A stretch of 26,887 bases of DNA, from the IMG/VR virus record IMGVR_UViG_3300025085_000152, positions 1 to 26,887 of that record. One strand, written 5' to 3'. The notes beneath the pieces are model-generated. The model was not told where the DNA came from. It searched no databases and saw nothing but the letters and a program-made list of their open reading frames with translations. This stretch comes from a virus. Position 1 is the first letter of the stretch; each line of letters begins with the position of its first letter. Of the stretch, positions 22,197-26,887 are shown piece by piece. The position numbers and the translations under genes were made by a program.

Positions 22197-22869
22197 TCTC
22201 TGTCCTAAGATTGTGAGATACAAATTCTTTAATATAGCGAACCAATAACTTAATATAATCCCCTTTGTTTCTTTTGTCAAATACCTTAACCTCACCACCA
22301 GGTGTAACCATAATGGTGATAAGTTTTTTGACAGGGATACCAGTCAGTTCGTAATATGCAGCTGCATAAAAAGTTTCTTGAACGAAATAGTTTTCCAACC
22401 ATTTCTCAGGTTTAATTTTTTCAGAAGTCTTAAAGTCAATGACTGCAAGTTCTCCTTCGTATTCTGCAATGCAATCAACTCTACCAGCTAATCCAAGGTA
22501 CTCAGAGTACAGAGTTCTTTCGATAGCGTGTATGTTATTTATCTTATCCAAATATGGTTTGGCATGATGAAACATAAACTGGGTGAGTGGACGAAAGTCA
22601 TTCCAGTTTATTTCATTGTTCCGCATGTATACTTCAACTGCTTCATGAAAATCAGTACCACGAGTAGTTGCTTTCTTTGTAATTTTATTTGCTTCTTCGA
22701 CACCAATTCTCTTTCGCCAGTTAATAAAAATCTGTCGATTATAGAAAGATGTCACAGAAGTAATAGAAGGCACCCAGTCTCCATTAGGTAAATTATAGAG
22801 ACGGATGCCAGTTGTTTCTTTCTTGTTTAGTTCAAGGTCACCGAGATAATTACAATGCTCAAAAATCAT
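22186..22869 (-). CDS. PD-(D/E)XK exonuclease
   Basis: The 227-aa protein has the RecB or Cas4-like PD-(D/E)XK layout also seen in mitochondrial MGME1: RGTDFHEAVEVYM with H75, GLAGRVDCIAEYEG with D132, then VIDFKTSE with D145 and K147, and a downstream QETFYAAAYYELTG helix containing the motif Q. These are the metal and DNA-handling residues of the family. The start overlaps the phoH stop by four bases (ATGA), so the two are co-translated. It probably processes DNA ends in recombination or degrades host DNA; the exact substrate cannot be told from sequence. Confidence 0.8.
   Translation of the reverse strand: MIFEHCNYLGDLELNKKETTGIRLYNLPNGDWVPSITSVTSFYNRQIFINWRKRIGVEEANKITKKATTRGTDFHEAVEVYMRNNEINWNDFRPLTQFMFHHAKPYLDKINNIHAIERTLYSEYLGLAGRVDCIAEYEGELAVIDFKTSEKIKPEKWLENYFVQETFYAAAYYELTGIPVKKLITIMVTPGGEVKVFDKRNKGDYIKLLVRYIKEFVSHNLRTENGE
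22252..22280 (-). promoter_or_regulatory. Candidate sigma70 promoter inside the exonuclease gene
   Basis: TTGACA (22275-22280), a 17-bp spacer and TATATT (22252-22257) on the minus strand could start a transcript near 22245, about 50 bases before the gp33 ATG. The bases also encode protein, so chance cannot be excluded. Confidence 0.4.
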
Positions 22870-23621
22870 AAATTCAAATCCATTTTAGCAATTAGATATT
22901 CTTTACAGAGACCAGATCTAACAATATCCTCGACACCAAATTCAATAATGTCCATAGATGGCATTGTTCTAAGAACTCTCATAAAATCAGCAATACCAGT
23001 TTTCTCAGAAGACTTAACAAGATCAGATTGAGTGGCATCACCACAGAACATGATCTTACTATTCTCTCCAACCCTTGTGATTATACTATCAAGTTCATGA
23101 AAATTCAAGTTCTGAAATTCATCAACAATAATGATTGCATTATCAAGAGTTGTACCACGAATGAATGAGGTAGACCAAAAACTGATTGTTCCTTGGTTCT
23201 TGAGATTGCCATACAACATTTCAAAGTCTGTATCAGTAGGCATCTCAAACATAAACTTCACCATATTCTTATAAGGAATTTGGTAAAGTGATGATTTGTC
23301 CTCATGATCTCCAGGTAAGAATCCAATCTCTCTGGTCGCTACAAGGGACCTGACGATGTAGATCTTCTCATAAGGTGACCTAGGGTCAAGAACATCTCTA
23401 AGAGCATTGTAGAGGGTTACAAAGGTCTTTCCTGTACCAGCACAACCATATGCAACAATGTTTTGATTGTTCTCATAACAGCGGAAAAGTTCTTTCTGAT
23501 TCTCTGTTAGTGGCTCGATGGGTTTCATCAAGTCTGCATTGATTGGTTTCTTTCTTTTCATGTTTTTGTTGCTCATCCCAAATGGGACTACTGGAATTTG
23601 AGACTTTCTTTTTGAAGGCAT
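22866..23621 (-). CDS. phoH: PhoH-like ATPase
   Basis: A 251-aa PhoH family P-loop protein. Walker A is GCAGTGKT at residues 59-66, Walker B is IIIVDEFQN near 163-171, and the sensor-like FCGDATQSD follows. A Lys- and Arg-rich N-terminus (about 1-35) precedes the ATPase core. The family has an ATPase related to helicase superfamily 1; some members are joined to RNase domains, but none is present here. The gene is a common marker in cyanophages. Its tie to phosphate stress is not established, and I see no convincing Pho box upstream. It precedes the exonuclease with a four-base overlap. Confidence 0.95.
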   Translation of the reverse strand: MPSKRKSQIPVVPFGMSNKNMKRKKPINADLMKPIEPLTENQKELFRCYENNQNIVAYGCAGTGKTFVTLYNALRDVLDPRSPYEKIYIVRSLVATREIGFLPGDHEDKSSLYQIPYKNMVKFMFEMPTDTDFEMLYGNLKNQGTISFWSTSFIRGTTLDNAIIIVDEFQNLNFHELDSIITRVGENSKIMFCGDATQSDLVKSSEKTGIADFMRVLRTMPSMDIIEFGVEDIVRSGLCKEYLIAKMDLNL

Positions 23622-23641
23622 ACACTATAAGAAGTAAAGGA

Positions 23642-23890
23642 TTAACCGTAGTAGCGGTTTTTGCTGACCGTTGCACCTGGTTGTTTAGATGCACGATCTA
23701 AGACCTCATTCCATCCATTGGAATTGGCCTCACCACTCCACTTAAATTCAGTGGATTGACCTGCACAACCTTCTGACCAGTCTTTATCCCATCCTGGATT
23801 CTCTTTTCTCCACTCATCGTATGCTTTCATTGTCATACTAAGTGTCTTCTTCTCTTTTGTTTCTAAATTAATAACAGGGTATGTTGGCAT
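23642..23890 (-). CDS. Hypothetical protein (82 aa)
   Basis: The protein starts MPTYPVINLETKEKKTLSMT and contains DEWRKENPGWDKDWSEG and a basic C-terminal KNRYYG. The opening resembles the FmdB-type zinc ribbon (MPTY...), but the cysteine pairs of that family are missing, leaving only one Cys in WSEGCAGQ. Related short proteins seem common in cyanophages, to my memory. A late-type motif overlaps the end of thyX just upstream, so late expression is possible. It precedes phoH by 20 bp. No function can be assigned. Confidence 0.7.
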   Translation of the reverse strand: MPTYPVINLETKEKKTLSMTMKAYDEWRKENPGWDKDWSEGCAGQSTEFKWSGEANSNGWNEVLDRASKQPGATVSKNRYYG

Positions 23891-23910
23891 AACTCAATTG
23901 TTGGTGTAAA

Positions 23911-23918
23911 TATTTATG
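23911..23918 (-). promoter_or_regulatory. T4-type late promoter motif
   Basis: CATAAATA on the minus strand overlaps the thyX stop codon and lies 20 bp before the 82-aa gene start, one base from the T4 late consensus. Confidence 0.5.
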
Positions 23919-24564
23919 AAACCCATTCCATTGCTTCAGCAACAGCAGGGAATTGTTCGCAGAAGATTTCTTTTGCACCTAGTGCAAGATCCATATGCTC
24001 CTTCTGTGTACCATTTGCAGAACGCAAATCAATGTAATGAATCCATGAGCGAACTGAGCCCGTCATGTAAATTTTTGTGGGACATGCCAAAGGAAGCACA
24101 AAACGAGCACACTCCTTTGCAATCGATGCATCAAGCATCTCTTTGTAGAGATTCATTCCTTCTTCAAAGTGTCGCTGCATTTTGATCTGGAATTCCTGGC
24201 GGACAAACGGGTCAATATTATCAATAGAATTCTGACGATTCTTGGTGTCTTGTCTGCGTAGTTCAGGTAGAGGGATCTTCTCCGCGAGTAAGGAAGAATC
24301 AGCATAGCGTTGTGAAAATTCTTGATATGTAAATGAACGATGTCGAAGCACTTGAGCTGCGATTCCTCTAGTAGTGTTCAACTCCAGAGTCATATATGCT
24401 TGCTCAAAAATACTCCAGTGTTGGTGCTTTACACAATACTTAAGCAATCCAGAGAACTTTTCATTCTCTTGGTTATTGGGGTTTGACACACGAGCACAAT
24501 ATGCCATGTGTTTCTCTGCATCAGGAGTTACGCTGATTAATTTTACGTTGTTCTCGTTCATCAA
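23914..24564 (-). CDS. thyX: Flavin-dependent thymidylate synthase ThyX
   Basis: A 216-aa protein with the ThyX signature RHRx7S: RHRSFTYQEFS at residues 74-84, followed by QRYAD. Other family blocks are AYCARVSNPN, WSIFEQAYMTLEL and a C-terminal RSWIHYIDLRSANGTQKEH containing the active-site Arg and Ser region. The enzyme makes dTMP from dUMP using FAD, NADPH and methylenetetrahydrofolate, supplying thymidine for phage DNA. Two ATGs stand in tandem at the start (24564 and 24561). The 5' end overlaps the upstream small gene by 44 bases. It is a typical cyanophage nucleotide gene. Confidence 0.97.
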   Translation of the reverse strand: MMNENNVKLISVTPDAEKHMAYCARVSNPNNQENEKFSGLLKYCVKHQHWSIFEQAYMTLELNTTRGIAAQVLRHRSFTYQEFSQRYADSSLLAEKIPLPELRRQDTKNRQNSIDNIDPFVRQEFQIKMQRHFEEGMNLYKEMLDASIAKECARFVLPLACPTKIYMTGSVRSWIHYIDLRSANGTQKEHMDLALGAKEIFCEQFPAVAEAMEWVS

Positions 24565-24712
24565 GTGTCTCGTTAATAATGTCCTTTAGTTCTTGTCTTT
24601 CTAGGTCTGAAAAGACATTTCTTTTTGGTATCACCAATGGTGGATAGGATTTCTTTGGTGATGTTTTACCACTCCCAGAAATACTCATCCCTTGTGTATC
24701 TATCTTATCCAT
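24521..24712 (-). CDS. Small hypothetical protein (63 aa)
   Basis: I take the ATG at 24712, which has GAGG six bases upstream, over the ATGs at 24715 and 24724. The protein begins MDKIDTQGMSISGSGKTSPK, a flexible Ser- and Gly-rich segment, and ends in a charged helix FSDLERQELKDIINETLDER. It is basic overall and has no known domain. It overlaps the upstream gene by 8 bases and thyX by 44 bases in another frame. The length, strong ribosome site and position between coding genes support it as real; its function is unknown. Confidence 0.7.
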   Translation of the reverse strand: MDKIDTQGMSISGSGKTSPKKSYPPLVIPKRNVFSDLERQELKDIINETLDEREQRKINQRNS

Positions 24713-24881
24713 CATCGTCCTCAAATACTTCGTCGTAATCTAAAATGTAATTGGTACTAGGATCGTCAAAGTTTTCCTGCTTGGTTGTGTATGAATCAGT
24801 GTCAGAATACACTTCGGACTCAAGAGCATCAACCAGCAGTTTTAGATTCCTTACTATCAGTTTTAGTTTATCTCTTTCCAT
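24705..24881 (-). CDS. Small acidic hypothetical protein (58 aa)
   Basis: The frame is open further upstream, but those codons run through a terminator hairpin; the ATG at 24881 directly after its T run is the sensible start. The product begins MERDKLKLIVRNLKLLVDAL, a single amphipathic helix, and ends in an acidic tail, DYDEVFEDDDG. No family is recognised. Since the terminator sits just before the start codon, expression needs read-through or an unrecognised promoter. It overlaps the next small gene by 8 bases. Confidence 0.7.
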   Translation of the reverse strand: MERDKLKLIVRNLKLLVDALESEVYSDTDSYTTKQENFDDPSTNYILDYDEVFEDDDG

Positions 24882-24906
24882 AAAAAATGGGAGGTTTCCC
24901 TCCCAT
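24881..24906 (-). terminator. Intrinsic terminator with GAAA tetraloop
   Basis: On the minus strand ATGGGAGG, GAAA and CCTCCCAT form an 8-bp GC-rich stem closed by a GNRA loop, followed by TTTTTTA. It is the strongest terminator in the window. It follows the 55-aa DUF4278-like gene by 27 bp and ends right at the start codon of the next gene. Confidence 0.85.
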
Positions 24907-24933
24907 CTTAACACTATTCAATTGATTTGGCAA

Positions 24934-25101
24934 TCACTTAGTGTAAGTGCGTCCACGATAGCAGAAAGTCCCATGAGACTCTTTGCTTTCTACACAACGA
25001 GTAGAATACTCAACACCACGATATGAGGTGTGGGTAATCTGTGCGTCATGAATAGCAGATGCTTTGTTGATCTGCTTCTTGATCATGTTTAGCGTATTCA
25101 T
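24934..25101 (-). CDS. Small DUF4278-like protein (55 aa)
   Basis: A 55-aa ORF from the ATG at 25101 with a good ribosome site (TAGGAG, 8 bases upstream). After a basic helix (MNTLNMIKKQINKASAIHD) it has THTSYRGVEYSTRCV and GTFCYRGRTYTK, a double YRG..Y pattern typical of DUF4278, a small family common in cyanobacteria and cyanophages with no known function. It is the second gene of an early cassette, between the strong promoter at 25380 and the terminator at 24881. Two cysteines flank the YRG motifs. Confidence 0.8.
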   Translation of the reverse strand: MNTLNMIKKQINKASAIHDAQITHTSYRGVEYSTRCVESKESHGTFCYRGRTYTK

Positions 25102-25132
25102 TGTAGGTACTCCTAAAGTAGTTGGATTTTTA

Positions 25133-25161
25133 GGTCCGTTCCTTTAGTCGTTTGCGTCCCA
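25133..25161 (-). repeat. Direct repeat, downstream copy (3' end of the 55-aa gene)
   Basis: On the plus strand TCCGTTCC, nine variable bases and TTGCGTCCCA recur 190 bp away at 25323-25351, with 21 of 29 positions equal by hand. This copy covers the last codons (WDAND) and stop of the 55-aa gene. Confidence 0.7.
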
Positions 25162-25311
25162 ATACCAATCACATTCTGGTGCTGAGTCCTTGAGGGTCTC
25201 AACTAACTCAACCTTAAGCAAATTACTAAGGTTTTCATTTGCCTCAATCTTCAACATAATAGCATCAGTTTGAGTACATGTGAGTGTTGTGTAGAATAGT
25301 ATCTCTAGCAT
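25144..25311 (-). CDS. Small hypothetical protein (55 aa)
   Basis: A 55-aa ORF starting MLEILFYTTLTCTQTDAIML: the first 20 residues are hydrophobic with a cysteine, followed by a helix (ANENLSNLLKVELVETLKDS) and a CDWYWDAND end. The N-terminus could be read as a weak membrane or signal segment, but it is short and polar at its end. I recall similar small proteins in cyanophages, often in several paralogous copies. It is the first gene behind a strong early promoter. A degenerate repeat of its own 3' end lies just upstream of its start. Function unknown. Confidence 0.8.
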   Translation of the reverse strand: MLEILFYTTLTCTQTDAIMLKIEANENLSNLLKVELVETLKDSAPECDWYWDAND

Positions 25312-25312
25312 T

Positions 25313-25370
25313 GGGATGAACGGCTCCGTTCCGCGACTTACTTGCGTCCCACCCGAGAGCGGGATGAACG
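25313..25370 (-). repeat. Collapsed tandem-copy remnant upstream of the 55-aa gene
   Basis: The segment is bounded by two identical 10-bp sequences (CGTTCATCCC on the minus strand, at 25313-25322 and 25361-25370). Between them lies the second copy of the TGGGACGCAA...GGAACGGA gene-end repeat (25323-25351). It looks like the leader plus the last codons of a former gene copy with its body deleted. Alternatively it is a duplicated leader element. Confidence 0.55.
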
Positions 25371-25379
25371 TCAGGTCTT

Positions 25380-25408
25380 ATTATAGACCTCATACATTAT
25401 TTAGTCAA
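25380..25408 (-). promoter_or_regulatory. Strong sigma70 early promoter with palindrome over the -10
   Basis: TTGACT (25403-25408), a 17-bp spacer and TATAAT (25380-25385) on the minus strand. The -10 box is enclosed by an inverted repeat, AGGTCT and AGACCT, at 25373-25390. Transcription would start near 25373 and run into the 55-aa genes. Confidence 0.8.
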
Positions 25409-25419
25409 GTGTCTTCGTA

Positions 25420-25662
25420 TCAACACGAACATATGTAATTATGCTTATTCAAATAATGCAGAGTCTCCTTCAGATCTCCGCGATGCTTGAGTCCAATAGC
25501 AATCTGTGGATACTCAGCATTGTCACCAAACTCTGCATGGAATTGATTATTAGTAAAATCTTTATTCAAAAAGTATTCATGGAAGTCCTCATGAATACTT
25601 TTCAAGAGCATACCAGCCCTTTCACATTCTTGACTGCCGTTGCTGTAAATTACTGCTTGCAT
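25420..25662 (-). CDS. Glutaredoxin-like protein without CxxC
   Basis: An 80-aa protein with the thioredoxin fold order of a glutaredoxin: a first strand MQAVIYSNGS, an active-site turn and helix QECERAGMLLKSI, a second strand FHEYFLN, and YPQIAIG containing the cis-proline loop (P52). The CPYC or CxxC active site is reduced to a single cysteine (C13, in SQEC), while a CxC-like pair (C78, C80) is at the extreme C-terminus. Monothiol glutaredoxins keep the first Cys of the motif; whether C13 fills that place is uncertain. T4 NrdC serves ribonucleotide reductase, but no such partner is in this window. It starts inside the upstream gene, overlapping 41 bases. Confidence 0.75.
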   Translation of the reverse strand: MQAVIYSNGSQECERAGMLLKSIHEDFHEYFLNKDFTNNQFHAEFGDNAEYPQIAIGLKHRGDLKETLHYLNKHNYICSC

Positions 25663-25795
25663 TTTCGTATACTTCTTCGAATGGAAATAAATTTTTTACT
25701 TCTTCTACTGGATTGGGAGAAGATTTGTGGACATAATGATATCTAGTACATTGGAATTGTTCATCCCATGATGTAATACAAACATAATCAGTCAC
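25622..25795 (-). CDS. Small hypothetical protein with GTG start (57 aa)
   Basis: The frame extends to 25894 but the upstream part lies within the 105-aa gene. The GTG at 25795, with GGAGG four bases before it and an 8-base overlap with the upstream stop, is the best start and gives (M)TDYVCITSWDEQFQCTRYH and a C-terminal half EVKNLFPFEEVYENASSNLQ. It has two cysteines and an aromatic-rich first half; no domain is recognised. An ATG at 25822 is the alternative. Its 3' end overlaps the glutaredoxin-like start by 41 bases. Function unknown. Confidence 0.65.
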   Translation of the reverse strand: MTDYVCITSWDEQFQCTRYHYVHKSSPNPVEEVKNLFPFEEVYENASSNLQQRQSRM

Positions 25796-26105
25796 GTTGC
25801 CTCCAGTCGTCTGTTTTTTCATGAGAAAACCAGTCTGCAATGTCATCAGCACTACCGAACCCTGATGAATGATTAGATGGATCAGGGTCCCCAAGGTCCA
25901 TCTGGTTCATAAAATCATCAAGACTACCCTCTTGCATGTTAGGATTTCTTGCTTGTCTACGTGCTCTTCTCAATATTGATGATGCACTCTGATTAGACTT
26001 TGCCAATTTGTTTGCCCAGATCATATCAGGCAAAGATACTTCCTCACCTGAAATTATCTTTTCGCAGATTGCTTCGAGACGCAACCTGTATTGGGTAGAA
26101 AGCAT
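25788..26105 (-). CDS. Hypothetical protein (105 aa)
   Basis: The protein has a helical N-terminal half: MLSTQYRLRLEAICEKIISG, then DMIWANKLAKSNQSASSILR with a very basic RRARRQARNP segment, and an acidic C-terminal half rich in Asp, Ser and Gly that ends DWRQRD. The opposite charges of the halves suggest nucleic-acid or partner binding but no known domain. A late-type motif and an AGGA ribosome site precede the ATG at 26105. It is the first of three overlapping genes ending in the glutaredoxin-like gene. I cannot name it. Confidence 0.75.
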   Translation of the reverse strand: MLSTQYRLRLEAICEKIISGEEVSLPDMIWANKLAKSNQSASSILRRARRQARNPNMQEGSLDDFMNQMDLGDPDPSNHSSGFGSADDIADWFSHEKTDDWRQRD

Positions 26106-26124
26106 ACTTGTTTTCCTGCTGGTG

Positions 26125-26132
26125 TATTTATT
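26125..26132 (-). promoter_or_regulatory. T4-type late promoter motif
   Basis: AATAAATA (AAAATAAATAC in context) on the minus strand, 19 bp before the 105-aa gene. A TTGACA at 26151-26156 lies only 15 bp from TAAAAT, a poor spacing, so the late motif is the better reading. Confidence 0.5.
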
Positions 26133-26406
26133 TTAAAGGGTTTCCATGTTTGTCAACCAATCCAAGTTTCCTGACTTGAGATAAATTAGATTTCTTACTC
26201 TTCTTTATTTTTTTATACTCTTTGATAAGTTTATCAATCTCATTTTGAGATACATTAACTTTCAGTTCCTTCTCATCGTCACCCAATATAAATCCAACAC
26301 CAGCCTTACTTGTTTCTTCTTTGGCATCAACATAATCATTAATGACATCTTGGATTTCGTCTTTGATCAATGCATTGATTTGATCCCTAAGATTCTCGTC
26401 ACTCAT
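26128..26406 (-). CDS. Hypothetical protein (92 aa)
   Basis: A mostly helical protein, start MSDENLRDQINALIKDEIQD, with a lysine-rich stretch EYKKIKKSKKSNLSQ and the C-terminal KLGLVDKHGNPLK. The ATG at 26406 overlaps the preceding stop codon by four bases (ATGA), showing translational coupling. No signal, membrane segment or catalytic motif is seen and I do not recognise the family. The first 60 residues could form a coiled coil. Confidence 0.7.
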   Translation of the reverse strand: MSDENLRDQINALIKDEIQDVINDYVDAKEETSKAGVGFILGDDEKELKVNVSQNEIDKLIKEYKKIKKSKKSNLSQVRKLGLVDKHGNPLK

Positions 26407-26711
26407 TTTCTTTTCTTTTCTTTCTTTGGTTTGTTGCCCCAGAGTTTTGGATTGATAGATCCATATCCAAAATCAATTCTTTGTACAGAATCTTTACCAT
26501 ATCTATCATAATACATATCAAACATCTTTGATACCTTATTACAACGAGTAAGGTCTACGTACTTTACACCATCAACAATATACCAGATGAGTCTGGCGTC
26601 TGTAGGAAAAGACTTATCATTTGCATCTTCAATTGTTGTCTTCTCAAGAAGAATCTGGCAATCATAATCAGATGGATTAATCTTATTTTCCTCTGACCCA
26701 TAATTGGCCAT
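26403..26711 (-). CDS. Hypothetical protein (102 aa)
   Basis: I place the start at the ATG at 26711 (MANYGSEENKINPSDYD), which has GAGGAG seven bases upstream. A second candidate ATG at 26759 overlaps the upstream stop (TGATG) and also has a GGGGAGG site, giving 16 extra residues. The body has LLEKTTIEDANDKSF, RLIWYIVDGVKYVDLTRC and KMFDMYYDRYG, then a GYGSINPKLWG segment and a lysine-rich C-terminus. It reads as a small alpha/beta protein that may bind nucleic acid through the basic tail. Similar proteins occur in cyanophages to my memory; function unknown. Confidence 0.7.
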   Translation of the reverse strand: MANYGSEENKINPSDYDCQILLEKTTIEDANDKSFPTDARLIWYIVDGVKYVDLTRCNKVSKMFDMYYDRYGKDSVQRIDFGYGSINPKLWGNKPKKEKKRK

Positions 26712-26758
26712 TTCTTTCTCCTCTATTTTGTTGGGACGTTCTTCTAGTTGATTTGTCA

Positions 26759-26887
26759 TCAGGAGCGACCTCCCCATTGGATGTCTGGATATGCTTGCGA
26801 CACTACTTCGTATGTGAGTTTATATTTTGTTTGCAATGCTTTATCTTTTACTAGACAAAGAATTTCTGCTTCTTCAGGATGCAATCC
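26759..26887 (-). CDS. C-terminal part of a gene cut by the window edge
   Basis: The minus strand is open from the edge to TGA at 26759-26761 and gives 42 residues ending in LTYEVVSQAYPDIQWGGRS, preceded by HPEEAEILCLVKDKALQTKY. The residue pattern is protein-like. The stop overlaps the alternative ATG of the next gene. The N-terminus is outside the window, and no family is recognised. Confidence 0.65.
   Translation of the reverse strand, partial: GLHPEEAEILCLVKDKALQTKYKLTYEVVSQAYPDIQWGGRS

Noticed and set aside
22197-22298. Upstream extension of gp33 to 22298
   Set aside because: The extra 34 residues lie inside the exonuclease gene and do not resemble gp33; the start at 22196 fits T4 gp33 and spacing better.
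23644-23659. AACCG/CGGTT hairpin followed by T run on the plus strand
   Set aside because: Only five pairs, points along the plus strand where nothing is transcribed, and lies in the coding end of the 82-aa gene.
25796-25894. Upstream extension of the 57-aa gene
   Set aside because: It overlaps the well-supported 105-aa gene in another frame; GTG at 25795 has GGAGG next to it.
1-26887. tRNA genes, CRISPR arrays, insertion sequences, integrase or attachment sites
   Set aside because: Looked for on both strands by eye; no cloverleaf, regular spacer array, transposase or terminal repeat was seen.

Overview
The window is part of the genome of a T4-like cyanophage (a contractile-tailed phage of marine Synechococcus or Prochlorococcus). 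Three things point there: recognisable T4 core proteins (gp4, gp26, gp32, gp33, gp48, gp53, gp59), cyanophage or cyanobacterial markers (a CP12-like protein, a DUF1825-like protein, PhoH, ThyX), and AT-rich sequence with dense, overlapping genes. No tRNA, rRNA, CRISPR array, insertion sequence or integrase was seen.

Layout. (1) Positions 21-507 hold two small minus-strand genes, each behind a sigma70-like promoter; the promoter at 531-559 matches the full consensus. (2) Positions 562-17067 form a long minus-strand late block for baseplate and tail. Read in transcription order it has a gp54-like tube initiator, gp26, a 56-aa ORF that may be a gp26 frameshift extension, two very large tape-measure-like proteins that each carry a different peptidoglycan hydrolase domain, a gp27-like hub, a CP12-like protein, a gp5-like OB-fold hub protein without lysozyme, a 1467-aa multidomain structural protein, a beta-helix-like protein, and a pair of paralogous fibre or tip-like proteins. 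T4-type late promoter motifs (TATAAATA or close variants) precede several of these. (3) Positions 17099-19945 are a plus-strand block: gp4, an unknown gene, gp48 and gp53. It starts behind an exact TATAAATA and converges on gp32. (4) Positions 19948-24881 are a minus-strand replication, recombination and transcription block. In transcription order it has two small genes, thyX, an 82-aa gene, phoH, a PD-(D/E)XK exonuclease, gp33, gp59, the DUF1825-like gene and gp32. (5) Positions 24881-26887 are small, mostly unknown genes, including a two-gene cassette bounded by a strong early promoter and an intrinsic terminator, and a glutaredoxin-like protein without a CxxC motif. A gene cut by the right edge closes the window.

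How the genes work together. The late block builds the cell-puncturing and tail-length apparatus. Early promoters drive small genes that probably act on the host and the DNA metabolism set: ThyX makes dTMP, the nuclease may recycle or process DNA, gp59 loads helicase on gp32-coated DNA, and gp33 couples replication to late transcription. Five small genes missed by a 60-residue cutoff or wrong start (21-200, 15333-15503, 24934-25101, 25144-25311, 25622-25795) were found by reading the gaps.

Most notable: a canonical -1 slippery heptamer with a Shine-Dalgarno-like stimulator at the end of gp26; the apparent move of lytic activity from gp5 into the tape-measure-like proteins; cp12 translationally wedged between two baseplate genes; a strong gp32 promoter whose spacer is an inverted repeat; a 65-bp element present in two distant intergenic regions; and the remnant of a collapsed tandem gene duplication.
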